A stretch of 64,000 nt of DNA from assembly GCF_003130075.1 (NCBI RefSeq), contig NZ_NRCW01000009.1, forward strand, positions 1 to 64,000. The letters are read 5' to 3'. This document shows positions 46,620 through 57,205 of the stretch, one piece after another. How positions within the stretch are numbered: the stretch's first letter is position 1; each line of letters starts with the position of its first letter. The position numbers and the translations under genes are program-made. Origin of the DNA: Aggregatibacter segnis. Lineage in GTDB: Bacteria; Pseudomonadota; Gammaproteobacteria; Enterobacterales; Pasteurellaceae. The notes below the pieces were generated by a model, which was not told where the DNA came from, ran no database searches, and saw nothing but the letters and a program-made list of their open reading frames with translations.

Positions 46620-48965
46620 ATGAAGAAAAATGCTTATACCTTAATTTCACTGTCAATATTGACCGCACTTTATAGCGCAACAAGTGCCGCCGATTTAGCA
46701 AAACAATGTTTATCCGGCGTACCGCACTTTAGCGGTGAGGCGGTGTCCGAAAATCCAAATGATTTGCCGATTTACATTGAGGCGGACAGTGCGGAAATCA
46801 ACCAATCTAACGGCGGTGTTTATAAAGGCAACGTAGATATCAAGCAAGGCGTTCGCCATTTGCAATCTGCGGAAGTGGAGATTCAACAGGCAGGTGAAGG
46901 CGATAACGTACAACGTTATGCGTTTGCGCGTGGCGGTTTTGATTACCGGGACAACCAAATTAATCTTTTGGGTGACGATGCGAAAGTGCATTTAAACAAC
47001 AAAGATACGGATATTCAAAATGCCAATTATCAATTAGTGGATCGCCAAGGCCGTGGCGCCGCAGAAAGTGTGGAATTGCGTGATGACTATCGCGTGATGA
47101 AAAATGCCACCTTTACCTCTTGTTTGCCGGACGATAATTCTTGGTCTATTTACGCCAATGAAATGCGCCAACATGTCAAAGAAGAATATGCGGAAATGTG
47201 GCATGCCCGTTTACGCGTACATGGCGTGCCGGTATTTTATACACCGTATTTACAGTTACCAATTGGCGATCGCCGTCGTTCCGGTTTACTTGTGCCGGTT
47301 GTGGGACATTCCAGCCGTGACGGTTATTTCTATGCCCAGCCGGTGTATTGGAATATTGCGCCGAATTTTGATGCCACGATTGCGCCAAAATATATGTCTC
47401 GCCGTGGTTGGCAAGTTAACGGTGAATTTCGTTATCTTAGTGCCTTGGGTGAAGGGCAAATTGCCGGTGAATATTTGAATGATGACCGCTTAAGTGATTA
47501 CATCAGCGACAACCGTAAACGTCATTTATTCCACTGGAAACACAATGCGGCGTTTGCACAGGATTGGCGCTTAGATATTGATTACACCAAAGTGAGCGAT
47601 AAACGTTATTTCACCGATATTGATTCCAATTATGGTAGCAGCACTGATGGTTATACGAATCAAATTGCACGCTTAGCCTATTATCAACCAAACTACAATA
47701 TCGCCCTTTCCGCCAAACAATTCCAAATTTTTGATGAAGTAGATGTTGGGCCTTATCGTGCGTTACCGCAAATTGACTTCAATTATTACCAAAACGGTTT
47801 GCTTGACGATAAGCTCGATTTTAAACTCTTTTCTCAAGCGGTACGCTTTGATAATGACAGTGCAAGCATGCCAAAAGCGTGGCGTTTCCATCTTGAACCG
47901 AGTTTAAATAGTACATTGTCGAATCGTTATGGGAGTGCAAATTTTGAAACCAAATTATATGCGACCCATTACCAACAAAAGCCGGGTAAGGGAGCGGATG
48001 CAGAGGATATTGAACGTAGCGTTACTCGTGTAATTCCACAATTTAAAGCCGATTTCCAAACTGTGTTGGCGAGCAATAAGAGTTTCTTAGAGGGCTACAC
48101 ACAAACCCTTGAGCCGCGTGTGCAATATTTGTATCGCCCTTATGAAAACCAAAGCAATATCGGTTCCAAACGAAATTCAGAGTACCTCGGTTTTGGTTAC
48201 GATTCTTCACTCTTGCAACAAGATTATTTCTCTTTGTTCCGCGACCGTCGTTACAGCGGTTTAGACCGTATTGCTTCCGCTAACCAAGTGACGGTTGGGG
48301 GTACGATGCGTTTCTTTGATGAAAACAAAGAAGAACGTTTCAATGTGGCTGCCGGACAAACCTATTATTTGGAACCTTCACGCATTGATGATGATCCGCG
48401 TAATAAAACCTCCGGTTTATCTTCTTCATGGGCGGCTGAGTCCAACTGGAAAATTGACGAACAATGGCACTGGCGTGCGAGTTTCCAATATGACCAACAG
48501 TTAGAACAAATTTCTTTGGCAAATACCGGCATCGAATTTAACCCAATGAACCATAATGTCATTCAGTTAAATTATCGTTATGTGAGTCGAGAATATATCG
48601 ATCAGAACTTAACGTCCAATGCTCAAGGTTACAACCAAGACATTAATCAGTTAGGGATTCAATTTGGTTGGGGATTAACGGATAACTGGGCAATTGTTGG
48701 GCGTTATTACCAAGATCTTTCCTTGCAAAAACCGGTAGAACAATACCTTGGTCTGCAATATAACACGTGCTGTTGGAGTGTTGGTGTAGGAGCAAGACGT
48801 TATGTCACAAACCGTCAAAATCAAAGAAACGATGATATTTTTTATGATAATGCCATCGGCGTTACCTTTGAATTGCGTGGTTTCGGCAATGATCACCAAA
48901 GCGGTATCGAGAATATGATGAGACGAGGCAAATTGCCTTATCTACAAGCGTTCAGCTTATATTAA
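46620..48965 (+). CDS. lptD: LPS assembly outer membrane protein LptD
   Basis: Outer membrane barrel that, with lipoprotein LptE, inserts LPS into the outer leaflet. The 781-residue precursor has a signal peptide (cleaved near SATSAAD). An OstA-type jellyroll (about 50-190) has SNGGVYKGNVDIKQG, and the large C-terminal barrel ends in SLY. Four cysteines fit the family disulfides: Cys30, one in FTSCLPDD, and a CC pair in NTCCWS. Two uptake signals fall in the first 120 bases of coding sequence, one inside the signal peptide. Confidence 0.96.
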   Translation: MKKNAYTLISLSILTALYSATSAADLAKQCLSGVPHFSGEAVSENPNDLPIYIEADSAEINQSNGGVYKGNVDIKQGVRHLQSAEVEIQQAGEGDNVQRYAFARGGFDYRDNQINLLGDDAKVHLNNKDTDIQNANYQLVDRQGRGAAESVELRDDYRVMKNATFTSCLPDDNSWSIYANEMRQHVKEEYAEMWHARLRVHGVPVFYTPYLQLPIGDRRRSGLLVPVVGHSSRDGYFYAQPVYWNIAPNFDATIAPKYMSRRGWQVNGEFRYLSALGEGQIAGEYLNDDRLSDYISDNRKRHLFHWKHNAAFAQDWRLDIDYTKVSDKRYFTDIDSNYGSSTDGYTNQIARLAYYQPNYNIALSAKQFQIFDEVDVGPYRALPQIDFNYYQNGLLDDKLDFKLFSQAVRFDNDSASMPKAWRFHLEPSLNSTLSNRYGSANFETKLYATHYQQKPGKGADAEDIERSVTRVIPQFKADFQTVLASNKSFLEGYTQTLEPRVQYLYRPYENQSNIGSKRNSEYLGFGYDSSLLQQDYFSLFRDRRYSGLDRIASANQVTVGGTMRFFDENKEERFNVAAGQTYYLEPSRIDDDPRNKTSGLSSSWAAESNWKIDEQWHWRASFQYDQQLEQISLANTGIEFNPMNHNVIQLNYRYVSREYIDQNLTSNAQGYNQDINQLGIQFGWGLTDNWAIVGRYYQDLSLQKPVEQYLGLQYNTCCWSVGVGARRYVTNRQNQRNDDIFYDNAIGVTFELRGFGNDHQSGIENMMRRGKLPYLQAFSLY

Positions 48966-48980
48966 CCGCATGAGATAAAT

Positions 48981-49012
48981 AAAAAACGTGAGCCATGAAC
49001 TCACGTTTTTTA
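48981..49012. terminator. Terminator between lptD and murQ
   Basis: A 12-bp stem AAAAAACGTGAG/CTCACGTTTTTT (48981-48992 with 49000-49011), loop seven bases. It serves two convergent genes. Confidence 0.85.
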
Positions 49013-49055
49013 TTGTCGAACGCCATCAAAAGAGCGGTTATTTTTCTCGGCGTTT

Positions 49056-51097
<2,042 letters not shown>

Positions 51098-51179
51098 GGC
51101 GGCTTATCCTTAACTTAACTCGAAATGGCAAGAATGATATACTAGCGCGCAATTTTTAGCGAACAAAAGAGACATTTTT

Positions 51180-52547
51180 ATGACAACTCAAGCACTCAGC
51201 GTCGTCATTTTGGCGGCCGGCAAAGGCACCCGCATGTATTCCGATTTACCCAAAGTATTACATCCGATTGCGGGCAAACCGATGGTAAAACACGTTATTG
51301 ATACGGCGAAACAACTTGGCGCGCGCAATATTCATTTGGTTTACGGACACGGTGGCGATTTAATGCAACAGCGTTTGGCGGCTGAACCGGTGAATTGGGT
51401 TTTGCAAACAGAACAGCTCGGCACAGGCCATGCGATGCAACAGGCCGCTCCGTTTTTTGCTGATGATGAAAATATTGTCATGCTCTATGGTGATGCCCCG
51501 TTGATTACCAAAGGCACGTTGGAAAAGCTCATTGCTGCGAAACCGGAGAAAGGCATTGCGTTGCTGACCGTGGTGTTGGATAACCCAACCGGTTATGGTC
51601 GTATTTTGCGTGAAAACGGCAATGTCGTCGGTATCGTAGAACAAAAAGATGCAAATGCCGAACAACTCAACATTCAGGAAGTGAACACTGGTGTGATGGT
51701 GTCTGACGGCGCGTCTTTCAAAAAATGGCTGACCCAATTAGATAACAATAACGCCCAAGGCGAATATTACATGACCGACGTGATTGCCTTGGCGAATCGC
51801 GATGGCTGCCAAGTGGCGGCAGTGCAAGCAGCAGATTTAATGGAAGTGGAAGGCGCCAACAATCGCTTACAACTTTCTGCACTTGAACAATATTTCCAAC
51901 AAAAACAAGCCCGTGAGTTATTACTTGCCGGCGTCATGTTACTCGAGCCGGCCAGTTTCAAACTGCGAGGTGAACTTGAGCATGGCAAAGACGTGGAAAT
52001 TGACATGAACGTGATTTTAAACGGCAAAGTGCGGTTGGGAAATCGGGTGAAAATCGGTGCCGGCTGCGTGCTGACGAACTGTGATATCGGCGATGACGTG
52101 GAAATCAAACCGTATTCCGTACTGGAAGATGCTACCGTGGGTGCCAATGCGGCTATTGGTCCATTCTCTCGCTTACGCCCAGGTGCAGAACTGGCAGAAA
52201 ACACCCATGTGGGTAACTTTGTGGAAATTAAAAAAGCACAAATCGGCAAAGGTTCTAAAGTGAACCACTTAACCTATGTGGGCGATGCGGAAATCGGTCA
52301 AAATTGTAATATCGGCGCAGGCGTGATTACCTGTAACTACGATGGTGCCAATAAATTTAAAACCACCATCGGTGATAACGTTTTTGTGGGCTCTGACAGT
52401 CAACTCATTGCGCCGGTAACAATTGAAAGCGGCGCGACGATTGGTGCCGGCTCCACCATTCGTCGTAACGTGAAACAAGATGAACTGGTGACTACCCGCG
52501 TGCCGCAAAAACACGTACAAGGTTGGGAAAGACCGAAGAAGAAATAA
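51180..52547 (+). CDS. glmU: Bifunctional GlmU (glucosamine-1-P acetyltransferase/GlcNAc-1-P uridyltransferase)
   Basis: Makes UDP-GlcNAc, precursor of peptidoglycan and LPS. The 455-residue product has a nucleotidyltransferase domain with [20 protein letters not shown] (about residues 11-30). The C-terminal left-handed beta-helix (about 250-455) shows hexapeptide repeats, and [14 protein letters not shown] is near the acetyltransferase site. It is followed by a strong terminator. Confidence 0.97.
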   Translation: MTTQALSVVILAAGKGTRMYSDLPKVLHPIAGKPMVKHVIDTAKQLGARNIHLVYGHGGDLMQQRLAAEPVNWVLQTEQLGTGHAMQQAAPFFADDENIVMLYGDAPLITKGTLEKLIAAKPEKGIALLTVVLDNPTGYGRILRENGNVVGIVEQKDANAEQLNIQEVNTGVMVSDGASFKKWLTQLDNNNAQGEYYMTDVIALANRDGCQVAAVQAADLMEVEGANNRLQLSALEQYFQQKQARELLLAGVMLLEPASFKLRGELEHGKDVEIDMNVILNGKVRLGNRVKIGAGCVLTNCDIGDDVEIKPYSVLEDATVGANAAIGPFSRLRPGAELAENTHVGNFVEIKKAQIGKGSKVNHLTYVGDAEIGQNCNIGAGVITCNYDGANKFKTTIGDNVFVGSDSQLIAPVTIESGATIGAGSTIRRNVKQDELVTTRVPQKHVQGWERPKKK

Positions 52548-52568
52548 GTCAAATTGATTTCACGCTTC

Positions 52569-52604
52569 AAAGAGCAACATGGCTAGACTGTGTTGCTCTT
52601 TTTT
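52569..52604 (+). terminator. Terminator of glmU
   Basis: An 11-bp stem AAAGAGCAACA/TGTTGCTCTTT (52569-52579 with 52591-52601), loop 11 bases, then more T residues. Confidence 0.85.
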
Positions 52605-52688
52605 ATGGTATTTGAGGAATAAAGTGCGGTGGATTTTAACGGCATTTTCTCAGCAAATGTTTTTGACAACGTATACAATTCACAAAAG

Positions 52689-52712
52689 AAAACCACCTGA
52701 GATGGTGGTTTT
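52689..52712 (-). terminator. Hairpin, terminator-like on the minus strand
   Basis: A 9-bp stem AAAACCACC/GGTGGTTTT with a six-base loop. The minus strand continues with CTTTTG, so a minus-strand transcript from the element at 52765-52886 could end here. Confidence 0.55.
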
Positions 52713-52718
52713 GATAAA

Positions 52719-52758
52719 AAAGTGCGGTTAAAAATGTTGACGTTTCTAACCGCACTTT
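52719..52758. repeat. USS inverted pair
   Basis: AAAGTGCGGTTA and TAACCGCACTTT form a 12-bp stem with a 16-base loop. Both arms contain the full uptake core. Confidence 0.75.
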
Positions 52759-52764
52759 ACCCTC

Positions 52765-52886
52765 GGGATGTGACCCATTGCATGAGAGACATTCATCTTC
52801 TCATGCACCGCTATTAAAACATTGGCAACCCATTGCTTTAGGCTGTCACCGAAATCCCTAGTAGAGAGTTTGTCGATCCTTCGACA
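52765..52886. other. Folded element, candidate small RNA
   Basis: Nested complementarity is visible. GGGATGTGAC (52765-52774) pairs with GTCAC (52845-52849) and ATCCC (52854-52858), leaving a four-base bulge. Inside, a perfect 9-bp stem TGCATGAGA/TCTCATGCA (52779-52787 with 52799-52807) has an 11-base loop. Downstream is TGTCGA-tcct-TCGACA (52871-52886). ACCCATTGC occurs twice (52773-52781 and 52828-52836). Either strand could be the RNA. A minus-strand transcript would end at the hairpin 52689-52712. I match it to no known RNA family. Confidence 0.4.
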
Positions 52887-53013
52887 CATCTTTAGTGTAC
52901 AAAAATGATATTGAAAAACAGGGAAGCCGATCACATTTTTGAACATTAATGTCTAAAAAAACAGCATTAAATGTCTCTTTTGTCCATATTGCCCCTTTCT
53001 TGTTGTACAACAT

Positions 53014-53041
53014 TTGACGGTCTTATTTAGGGTGTTATACT
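53014..53041 (+). promoter_or_regulatory. Predicted promoter of brnQ
   Basis: TTGACG (53014-53019) and TATACT (53036-53041) with a 16-base spacer, start near 53048. A GGGTG/CACCC inverted repeat spans the -10 and start region. Confidence 0.65.
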
Positions 53042-53074
53042 CCCGCCACCCTAATTACAGAGAAGAATAAAATT

Positions 53075-54403
53075 ATGATCAAAAAAGCAACGTTGACAGG
53101 TTTACTGTTATTTGGAATGTTTTTCGGCGCAGGAAATTTGATTTTTCCGCCAAGCCTAGGCGCCTTGTCCGGAGAGAATTTTTGGCAAGCGATTAGTGGA
53201 TTTGTGTTGTCCGGGGTGGGCATCGCCATTCTCACCTTGGTGATTGGTGCGCTTAACCCGAAAGGTTATGTGTATGAAATTTCGATAAAAATTGCCCCTT
53301 GGTTTGCAACCTTATATTTAGTCGCGCTTTACCTTTCCATCGGGCCGTTCTTTGCGATTCCGCGTACGGCAACGGTGGCCTACGAAGTGGGTGTGGCACC
53401 TATGCTGCCTGCATCGTTTAGCGCTACCGGTTTGATTATTTTTACAGTGATTTATTTTATTGCGGCTTATTTGATTGCGTTAAATCCATCCAAAATTCTC
53501 GACAGTATCGGCCGTATTTTGACCCCAATTTTCGCCCTACTTATCGTATTGTTAGTCACATTAGGCTTTTTCCAATACGGTGATACGACGCCGTCTTCTG
53601 CCCTTGGAGACTATGCGACCTCTGCCTTTGGTACAGGATTTATTGAAGGGTATAACACCCTGGATGCCTTGGCTTCTGTAGCATTTAGCGTGGTGGCGGT
53701 ACAAACCTTGAAGCAGCTCGGTTTCCAAAATAAACAGGAATATATTTCTACGGTGTGGCTGGTGAGTCTTGTGGTGGCGTTGGGCTTTAGCTTGCTGTAT
53801 ATCGGCTTGGCGTATTTGGGCAACCATTTCCCTGTGCCTGCGGATGTAATGGCATCTGACACAAATAAAGGCGTGTATATTCTTTCTCAAGCGACCCAAG
53901 CCATTTTCGGGACTAACGCGCAAATTTTCTTGGCCGTGATGGTGACCATGACTTGCTTTACGACGACGGCGGGTTTAATTGTTGCGGTTTCCGAGTTTTT
54001 CCGTGAGCGTTTCCCACAGTTGGGTTACAAAACCTACGCTACGCTGTTTACCTTGATTGGGTTCGGGATTGCGAACTTGGGTTTAGGCGCAATCATCCAA
54101 TATTCCATTCCGGTCTTGTTAGTGCTCTATCCGATCACGATTGCCATTGTGTTGCTGATTATCGTGAATAAATTCGTTGCGTTATCCAAAATTGGTATGC
54201 AACTTACCATTGCGTTGGTGACGGCAATTTCTCTTGGAGGGGTCATTGCGGATCACTATCAATTAACGTGGTTAACGGATTTCCTTCACCATCTGCCGTT
54301 TGCTGAGTACTCGCTTTCTTGGCTTACCCCGGCACTGGTTGGTATCGGCTTATCTCTCGTGTTGCCTCAACGACAACGTAGTGAAACTTTTGAAATGGAA
54401 TAA
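53075..54403 (+). CDS. brnQ: Branched-chain amino acid:cation symporter BrnQ
   Basis: Inner membrane LIVCS-family importer of leucine, isoleucine and valine coupled to a cation. The 442-residue protein has about twelve helices. The N-terminal LLLFGMFFGAGNLIFPPSLG is characteristic, and GFIEGYNTLDALASVAFSVV lies near residue 190. It has its own promoter and two hairpins after the stop, so it is probably monocistronic. Confidence 0.94.
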   Translation: MIKKATLTGLLLFGMFFGAGNLIFPPSLGALSGENFWQAISGFVLSGVGIAILTLVIGALNPKGYVYEISIKIAPWFATLYLVALYLSIGPFFAIPRTATVAYEVGVAPMLPASFSATGLIIFTVIYFIAAYLIALNPSKILDSIGRILTPIFALLIVLLVTLGFFQYGDTTPSSALGDYATSAFGTGFIEGYNTLDALASVAFSVVAVQTLKQLGFQNKQEYISTVWLVSLVVALGFSLLYIGLAYLGNHFPVPADVMASDTNKGVYILSQATQAIFGTNAQIFLAVMVTMTCFTTTAGLIVAVSEFFRERFPQLGYKTYATLFTLIGFGIANLGLGAIIQYSIPVLLVLYPITIAIVLLIIVNKFVALSKIGMQLTIALVTAISLGGVIADHYQLTWLTDFLHHLPFAEYSLSWLTPALVGIGLSLVLPQRQRSETFEME

Positions 54404-54407
54404 TAGT

Positions 54408-54439
54408 GACGGCGAATCAAAAAGATTCGCCGTCTTTTT
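54408..54439 (+). terminator. Terminator of brnQ
   Basis: An 11-bp stem GACGGCGAATC/GATTCGCCGTC with a five-base loop and five T residues, directly after the stop codon. Confidence 0.92.
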
Positions 54440-54460
54440 CTAAAAAACGTTTTTAAAACG

Positions 54461-54502
54461 GACCGCACTTTGGGCAATAGACTGAAAGTGCGGTCAGTTT
54501 TT
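54461..54502. terminator. Second USS-pair hairpin after brnQ
   Basis: An 11-bp stem GACCGCACTTT/AAAGTGCGGTC (54461-54471 with 54485-54495) followed by AGTTTTTTC. Confidence 0.7.
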
Positions 54503-54720
54503 TCTGTGTTTTTATTTTGCTTTTACTGCTGCAAATGTTGGAAAACGTTCCGTTCGAACTTCCCAACTGAATTTTCAATGTGGTTAATTTTCCCTTCGCA
54601 CTCATTGCTGCAGTAACTCTGTGCTATGATAGTGCCATTCAAACTCAATGTTTTGATATGACAGAAAACGTCTTTTAGATACGATGAAAAGGGGAAAGTA
54701 AACACTTTCTAGTAACGTTT
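54503..54720 (+). promoter_or_regulatory. Upstream region of ygiB with extended -10 promoter
   Basis: The whole brnQ-ygiB gap is 317 bases; its first third holds two terminators. In the remainder an extended -10, TGCTATGAT (54622-54630), is the best promoter candidate, with only a poor -35. Close to the start, GAAAGT-aaac-ACTTTC (54696-54711) forms a small hairpin between a purine-rich GGGGAAAG and the ATG. It may bring that site within range of the start. Confidence 0.4.
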
Positions 54721-55254
54721 ATGATGAAAAAGAAAAATCAAATTTTGGTGACATTGTCTGTGGTGGCGCTGTTAGGTGGCTGCTCGGAAGATGAAGTGCA
54801 ACGTGATGTATACAACAGCTTAGATGATTGCGTTGCGGACTGGATTAGACCGGAATTATGCGAACAGGATAAATCTCAAAGCACAAACACGAGCCCTGTG
54901 GCAAATAATAATGGCAGTGTGGCGAACAGCGAAAATAACGCGGTTGTCGGCGACAATAATGCCACACCAACCACTACCGCCAGTGGTGATGAAGGCCCTT
55001 CTATCGGTAGCGCCATTGCCGGTGCGGCAGCAGGTTATATGATCGCTAAAGCCATGAGTGGTTTTCTAGGCCCGAGTTATAATCCCAATAATCGCGCCGT
55101 TTCAACACCAACCGGGCAAATTATTCGACCACAAGGCAACCATTCTGTGGGGAAACCGGTGTTGGTTAAGGGCGGTGCCGGCAGCGCGAACAGCAAACCG
55201 ATTTCGCGCGGTGGGTTTAGTAGTAGTAACACCAGTAAAAGTGGCGGTGGTTAA
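54721..55254 (+). CDS. ygiB: YgiB-family (DUF1190) lipoprotein
   Basis: A 177-residue protein with a lipobox ending at Cys21 (LLGGC). The N-terminal domain motif VYNSLDDCVADW is typical of DUF1190/UPF0441. A Ser/Asn/Thr-rich middle follows, with a GSAIAGAAAGYMIAKAMSGFLG segment and a Gly/Ser-rich tail. The function is unknown. It is two bases from the YgiC-type ligase gene, and the pair is conserved as ygiB-ygiC in E. coli. Its Met-Met start is ambiguous by one codon. Confidence 0.85.
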   Translation: MMKKKNQILVTLSVVALLGGCSEDEVQRDVYNSLDDCVADWIRPELCEQDKSQSTNTSPVANNNGSVANSENNAVVGDNNATPTTTASGDEGPSIGSAIAGAAAGYMIAKAMSGFLGPSYNPNNRAVSTPTGQIIRPQGNHSVGKPVLVKGGAGSANSKPISRGGFSSSNTSKSGGG

Positions 55255-55256
55255 TC

Positions 55257-56438
55257 ATGAAACGTATCACCGGTATTCCAACCCGTCCCGACATGGTGCA
55301 ACAGCTGCTTGAGGTGGGCTTTGATTATTACAATCTGCCTTCTACCGATGGCTCGCATTATTGGTCGGACAATGTTGCCTACGAATTTACGTTGGCAGAA
55401 ATTGACCACATTGAAGACGCCACTAACGAATTGCATGCCATGTGTATGGATTTCGTTGCCGATGAAGTGAAACAAGGCGATTATGAGCACTATCGCTTTA
55501 CCGATTTACAAAAAAATCTGATCGAACAATCTTGGCGTGAAAACGCACCGCACTTATATGGCCGTTTTGATTTCGGTTATGACGGCAATAATCTCAAAAT
55601 GTTTGAATATAACGCCGATACACCGACCTCTTTGCTGGAAGCGGCAGTGGTGCAATGGCAGTGGTTAGAGCAGGTGGAAGGCTTACCGAATCGTGATCAA
55701 TTTAACTGGATTCATGAAGAATTGATTACCCGTTTTTCCGTGTTGCAACAGCAAAGCGGTAAAACCGGTTTCCATTTTGCTGCGATGGCGGATGCCGGAC
55801 GGGAAGATTGGGGCAATTTAGATTATCTTGCGGATGTAGCCTATAACGCCGGTTGGCATATTCACCGCTTGACCATTGAAGACATCGGCTACGATAACGA
55901 CACGCAACAATTTGTCGATCTCAACAATCAACCCATTGAAACGTTGTTCAAATTGTATCCGTTAGAATGGATGACGACCACCGAATATGCACCACATATG
56001 CTAAACAGCACCACACAATTTTTTGAACCAGCATGGAAATTGTTACTGAGCAATAAAGCCCTGCTCGCTAAATTGTGGCAAAAACACCCGAACCATCCGT
56101 ATTTATTGCCAACCTATTTTAATCGACACGACATTACGGATCGCAACGCCATTTGGGTGAAAAAACCGTTATTAGGCCGTGAAGGGGCTAACGTGTTTTA
56201 TTATGAAAAAAATAACGGCTTGGAGTTTGCCGCCAAAGGCAGTGAACATTCAAATTTCTATGCCAATGCCGGCTACATTTATCAGCAGAAATTTGAGTTA
56301 CCGAATTTTGACGGAATGTATCCGGTCATCGGTTCTTGGGTGGTGGGCGATGTGGCATGCGGCATGGGCTTGCGTGAAGATTTCACCGCCGTCACCGGCA
56401 ACGACAGCCATTTTATTCCTCATTATTTTGTGGAATAG
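55257..56438 (+). CDS. ygiC: YgiC-family ATP-grasp ligase, glutathionylspermidine synthase-like
   Basis: A 393-residue ATP-grasp enzyme resembling the synthetase half of glutathionylspermidine synthetase but without an amidase domain. Motifs include GRFDFGYDGNNLKMFEYNADTPTSLLEA (split near residues 101-128) and VKKPLLGREGANVF (about 302-315). Family members are thought to join peptides or amines; the substrate is unknown. It is adjacent to ygiB and convergent with rsmJ with six bases between stops. Confidence 0.88.
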   Translation: MKRITGIPTRPDMVQQLLEVGFDYYNLPSTDGSHYWSDNVAYEFTLAEIDHIEDATNELHAMCMDFVADEVKQGDYEHYRFTDLQKNLIEQSWRENAPHLYGRFDFGYDGNNLKMFEYNADTPTSLLEAAVVQWQWLEQVEGLPNRDQFNWIHEELITRFSVLQQQSGKTGFHFAAMADAGREDWGNLDYLADVAYNAGWHIHRLTIEDIGYDNDTQQFVDLNNQPIETLFKLYPLEWMTTTEYAPHMLNSTTQFFEPAWKLLLSNKALLAKLWQKHPNHPYLLPTYFNRHDITDRNAIWVKKPLLGREGANVFYYEKNNGLEFAAKGSEHSNFYANAGYIYQQKFELPNFDGMYPVIGSWVVGDVACGMGLREDFTAVTGNDSHFIPHYFVE

Positions 56439-56444
56439 AACGGC

Positions 56445-57203
56445 TTAGTCGTGTTTCACATACACATCAAAGCGGTGAGTCTTCGTTTCGCGTGAAAAGT
56501 GCGGTGCTTTTTGCGCGAGAAAATCAGCATAGTCAGGGCGTTTTACCACGACGCGTTGACGGGCGAGTTGGAGTGCGGGCGCAAGCAGTTCGTCCGCATC
56601 TAAATCGGCACCGACCAAATGTTGAAACACACGCATTTCTTTCTTCACCAAAGCGCTTTTGGCTTTGTGTGGGTACATCGGGTCGAGATACACTACATCC
56701 GCGAAATCCGTTTCAGGATCCAGTTGATTGATGTGTTGATAAGGCAACAGTTGCATATTTTGTTGCATCCACGGACCGATTTCTTCGTCGGCATAAGCAC
56801 GTTGCAAGCCATCTTGTAATAACAAACGAACAACCGGGTGGCGTTCAACCAGTTTCACTTGGCAGCCAAGTGACGCCAATACAAAGGCATCACGCCCTAA
56901 ACCTGCCGTGGCGTCAATCACCGTCGGTAAATTATCTTGTTTAATGCCCACCGCTTTTGCTACCGCTTCACCGCGTCCACCGCCAAATTTGCGGCGATGT
57001 GCCATGGTGCCGCCGACAAAATCCACAAATACCGCGCCCAGTTTCGGCTCGTCTAATTTGCGTAATTCCAAGCGTTCTATGCCTTTCGCTTCTGTCCATA
57101 CTAACGCCAACGGGCTGTTCGGATCGTGCGTTAAGCCGGTTTCGGCAAAAAGTGCGGTAGGATTTTGCGGTGTTTGGGTTTCGCAGAGCAGTTGGATGTT
57201 CAT
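56445..57203 (-). CDS. rsmJ: 16S rRNA (guanine-1516-N2)-methyltransferase
   Basis: SAM-dependent methylation of G1516 in 16S rRNA. The 252-residue product has motif [18 protein letters not shown] (about residues 91-107) and [20 protein letters not shown] is near the C-terminus. I use the ATG at 57203 with AGGGAT upstream, rather than an extension eight codons earlier that overlaps trmA. It lies two bases after trmA. Confidence 0.93.
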   Translation of the reverse strand: MNIQLLCETQTPQNPTALFAETGLTHDPNSPLALVWTEAKGIERLELRKLDEPKLGAVFVDFVGGTMAHRRKFGGGRGEAVAKAVGIKQDNLPTVIDATAGLGRDAFVLASLGCQVKLVERHPVVRLLLQDGLQRAYADEEIGPWMQQNMQLLPYQHINQLDPETDFADVVYLDPMYPHKAKSALVKKEMRVFQHLVGADLDADELLAPALQLARQRVVVKRPDYADFLAQKAPHFSRETKTHRFDVYVKHD

Positions 57204-57205
57204 GT

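Larger units (their letters stand above)
52605..53013. other. Intergenic region between glmU terminator and brnQ promoter
   Basis: About 410 bases without a convincing gene. It holds an isolated uptake signal near 52621, a hairpin at 52689-52712, an inverted uptake pair at 52719-52758 and a folded element at 52765-52886. A 66-codon frame on the minus strand (52746-52946) covers the element, but it has no good ribosome site that I can see and no recognised family. Confidence 0.7.

Noticed and set aside
51767-52249. 160-codon open frame antisense to glmU
   Set aside because: It mirrors the repeated beta-helix codons of glmU and has no independent support.
52765-52886. Folded element considered as a brnQ riboswitch
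   Set aside because: A better promoter for brnQ lies downstream at 53014-53041, so the element would not be in that mRNA; no known aptamer pattern was recognised.
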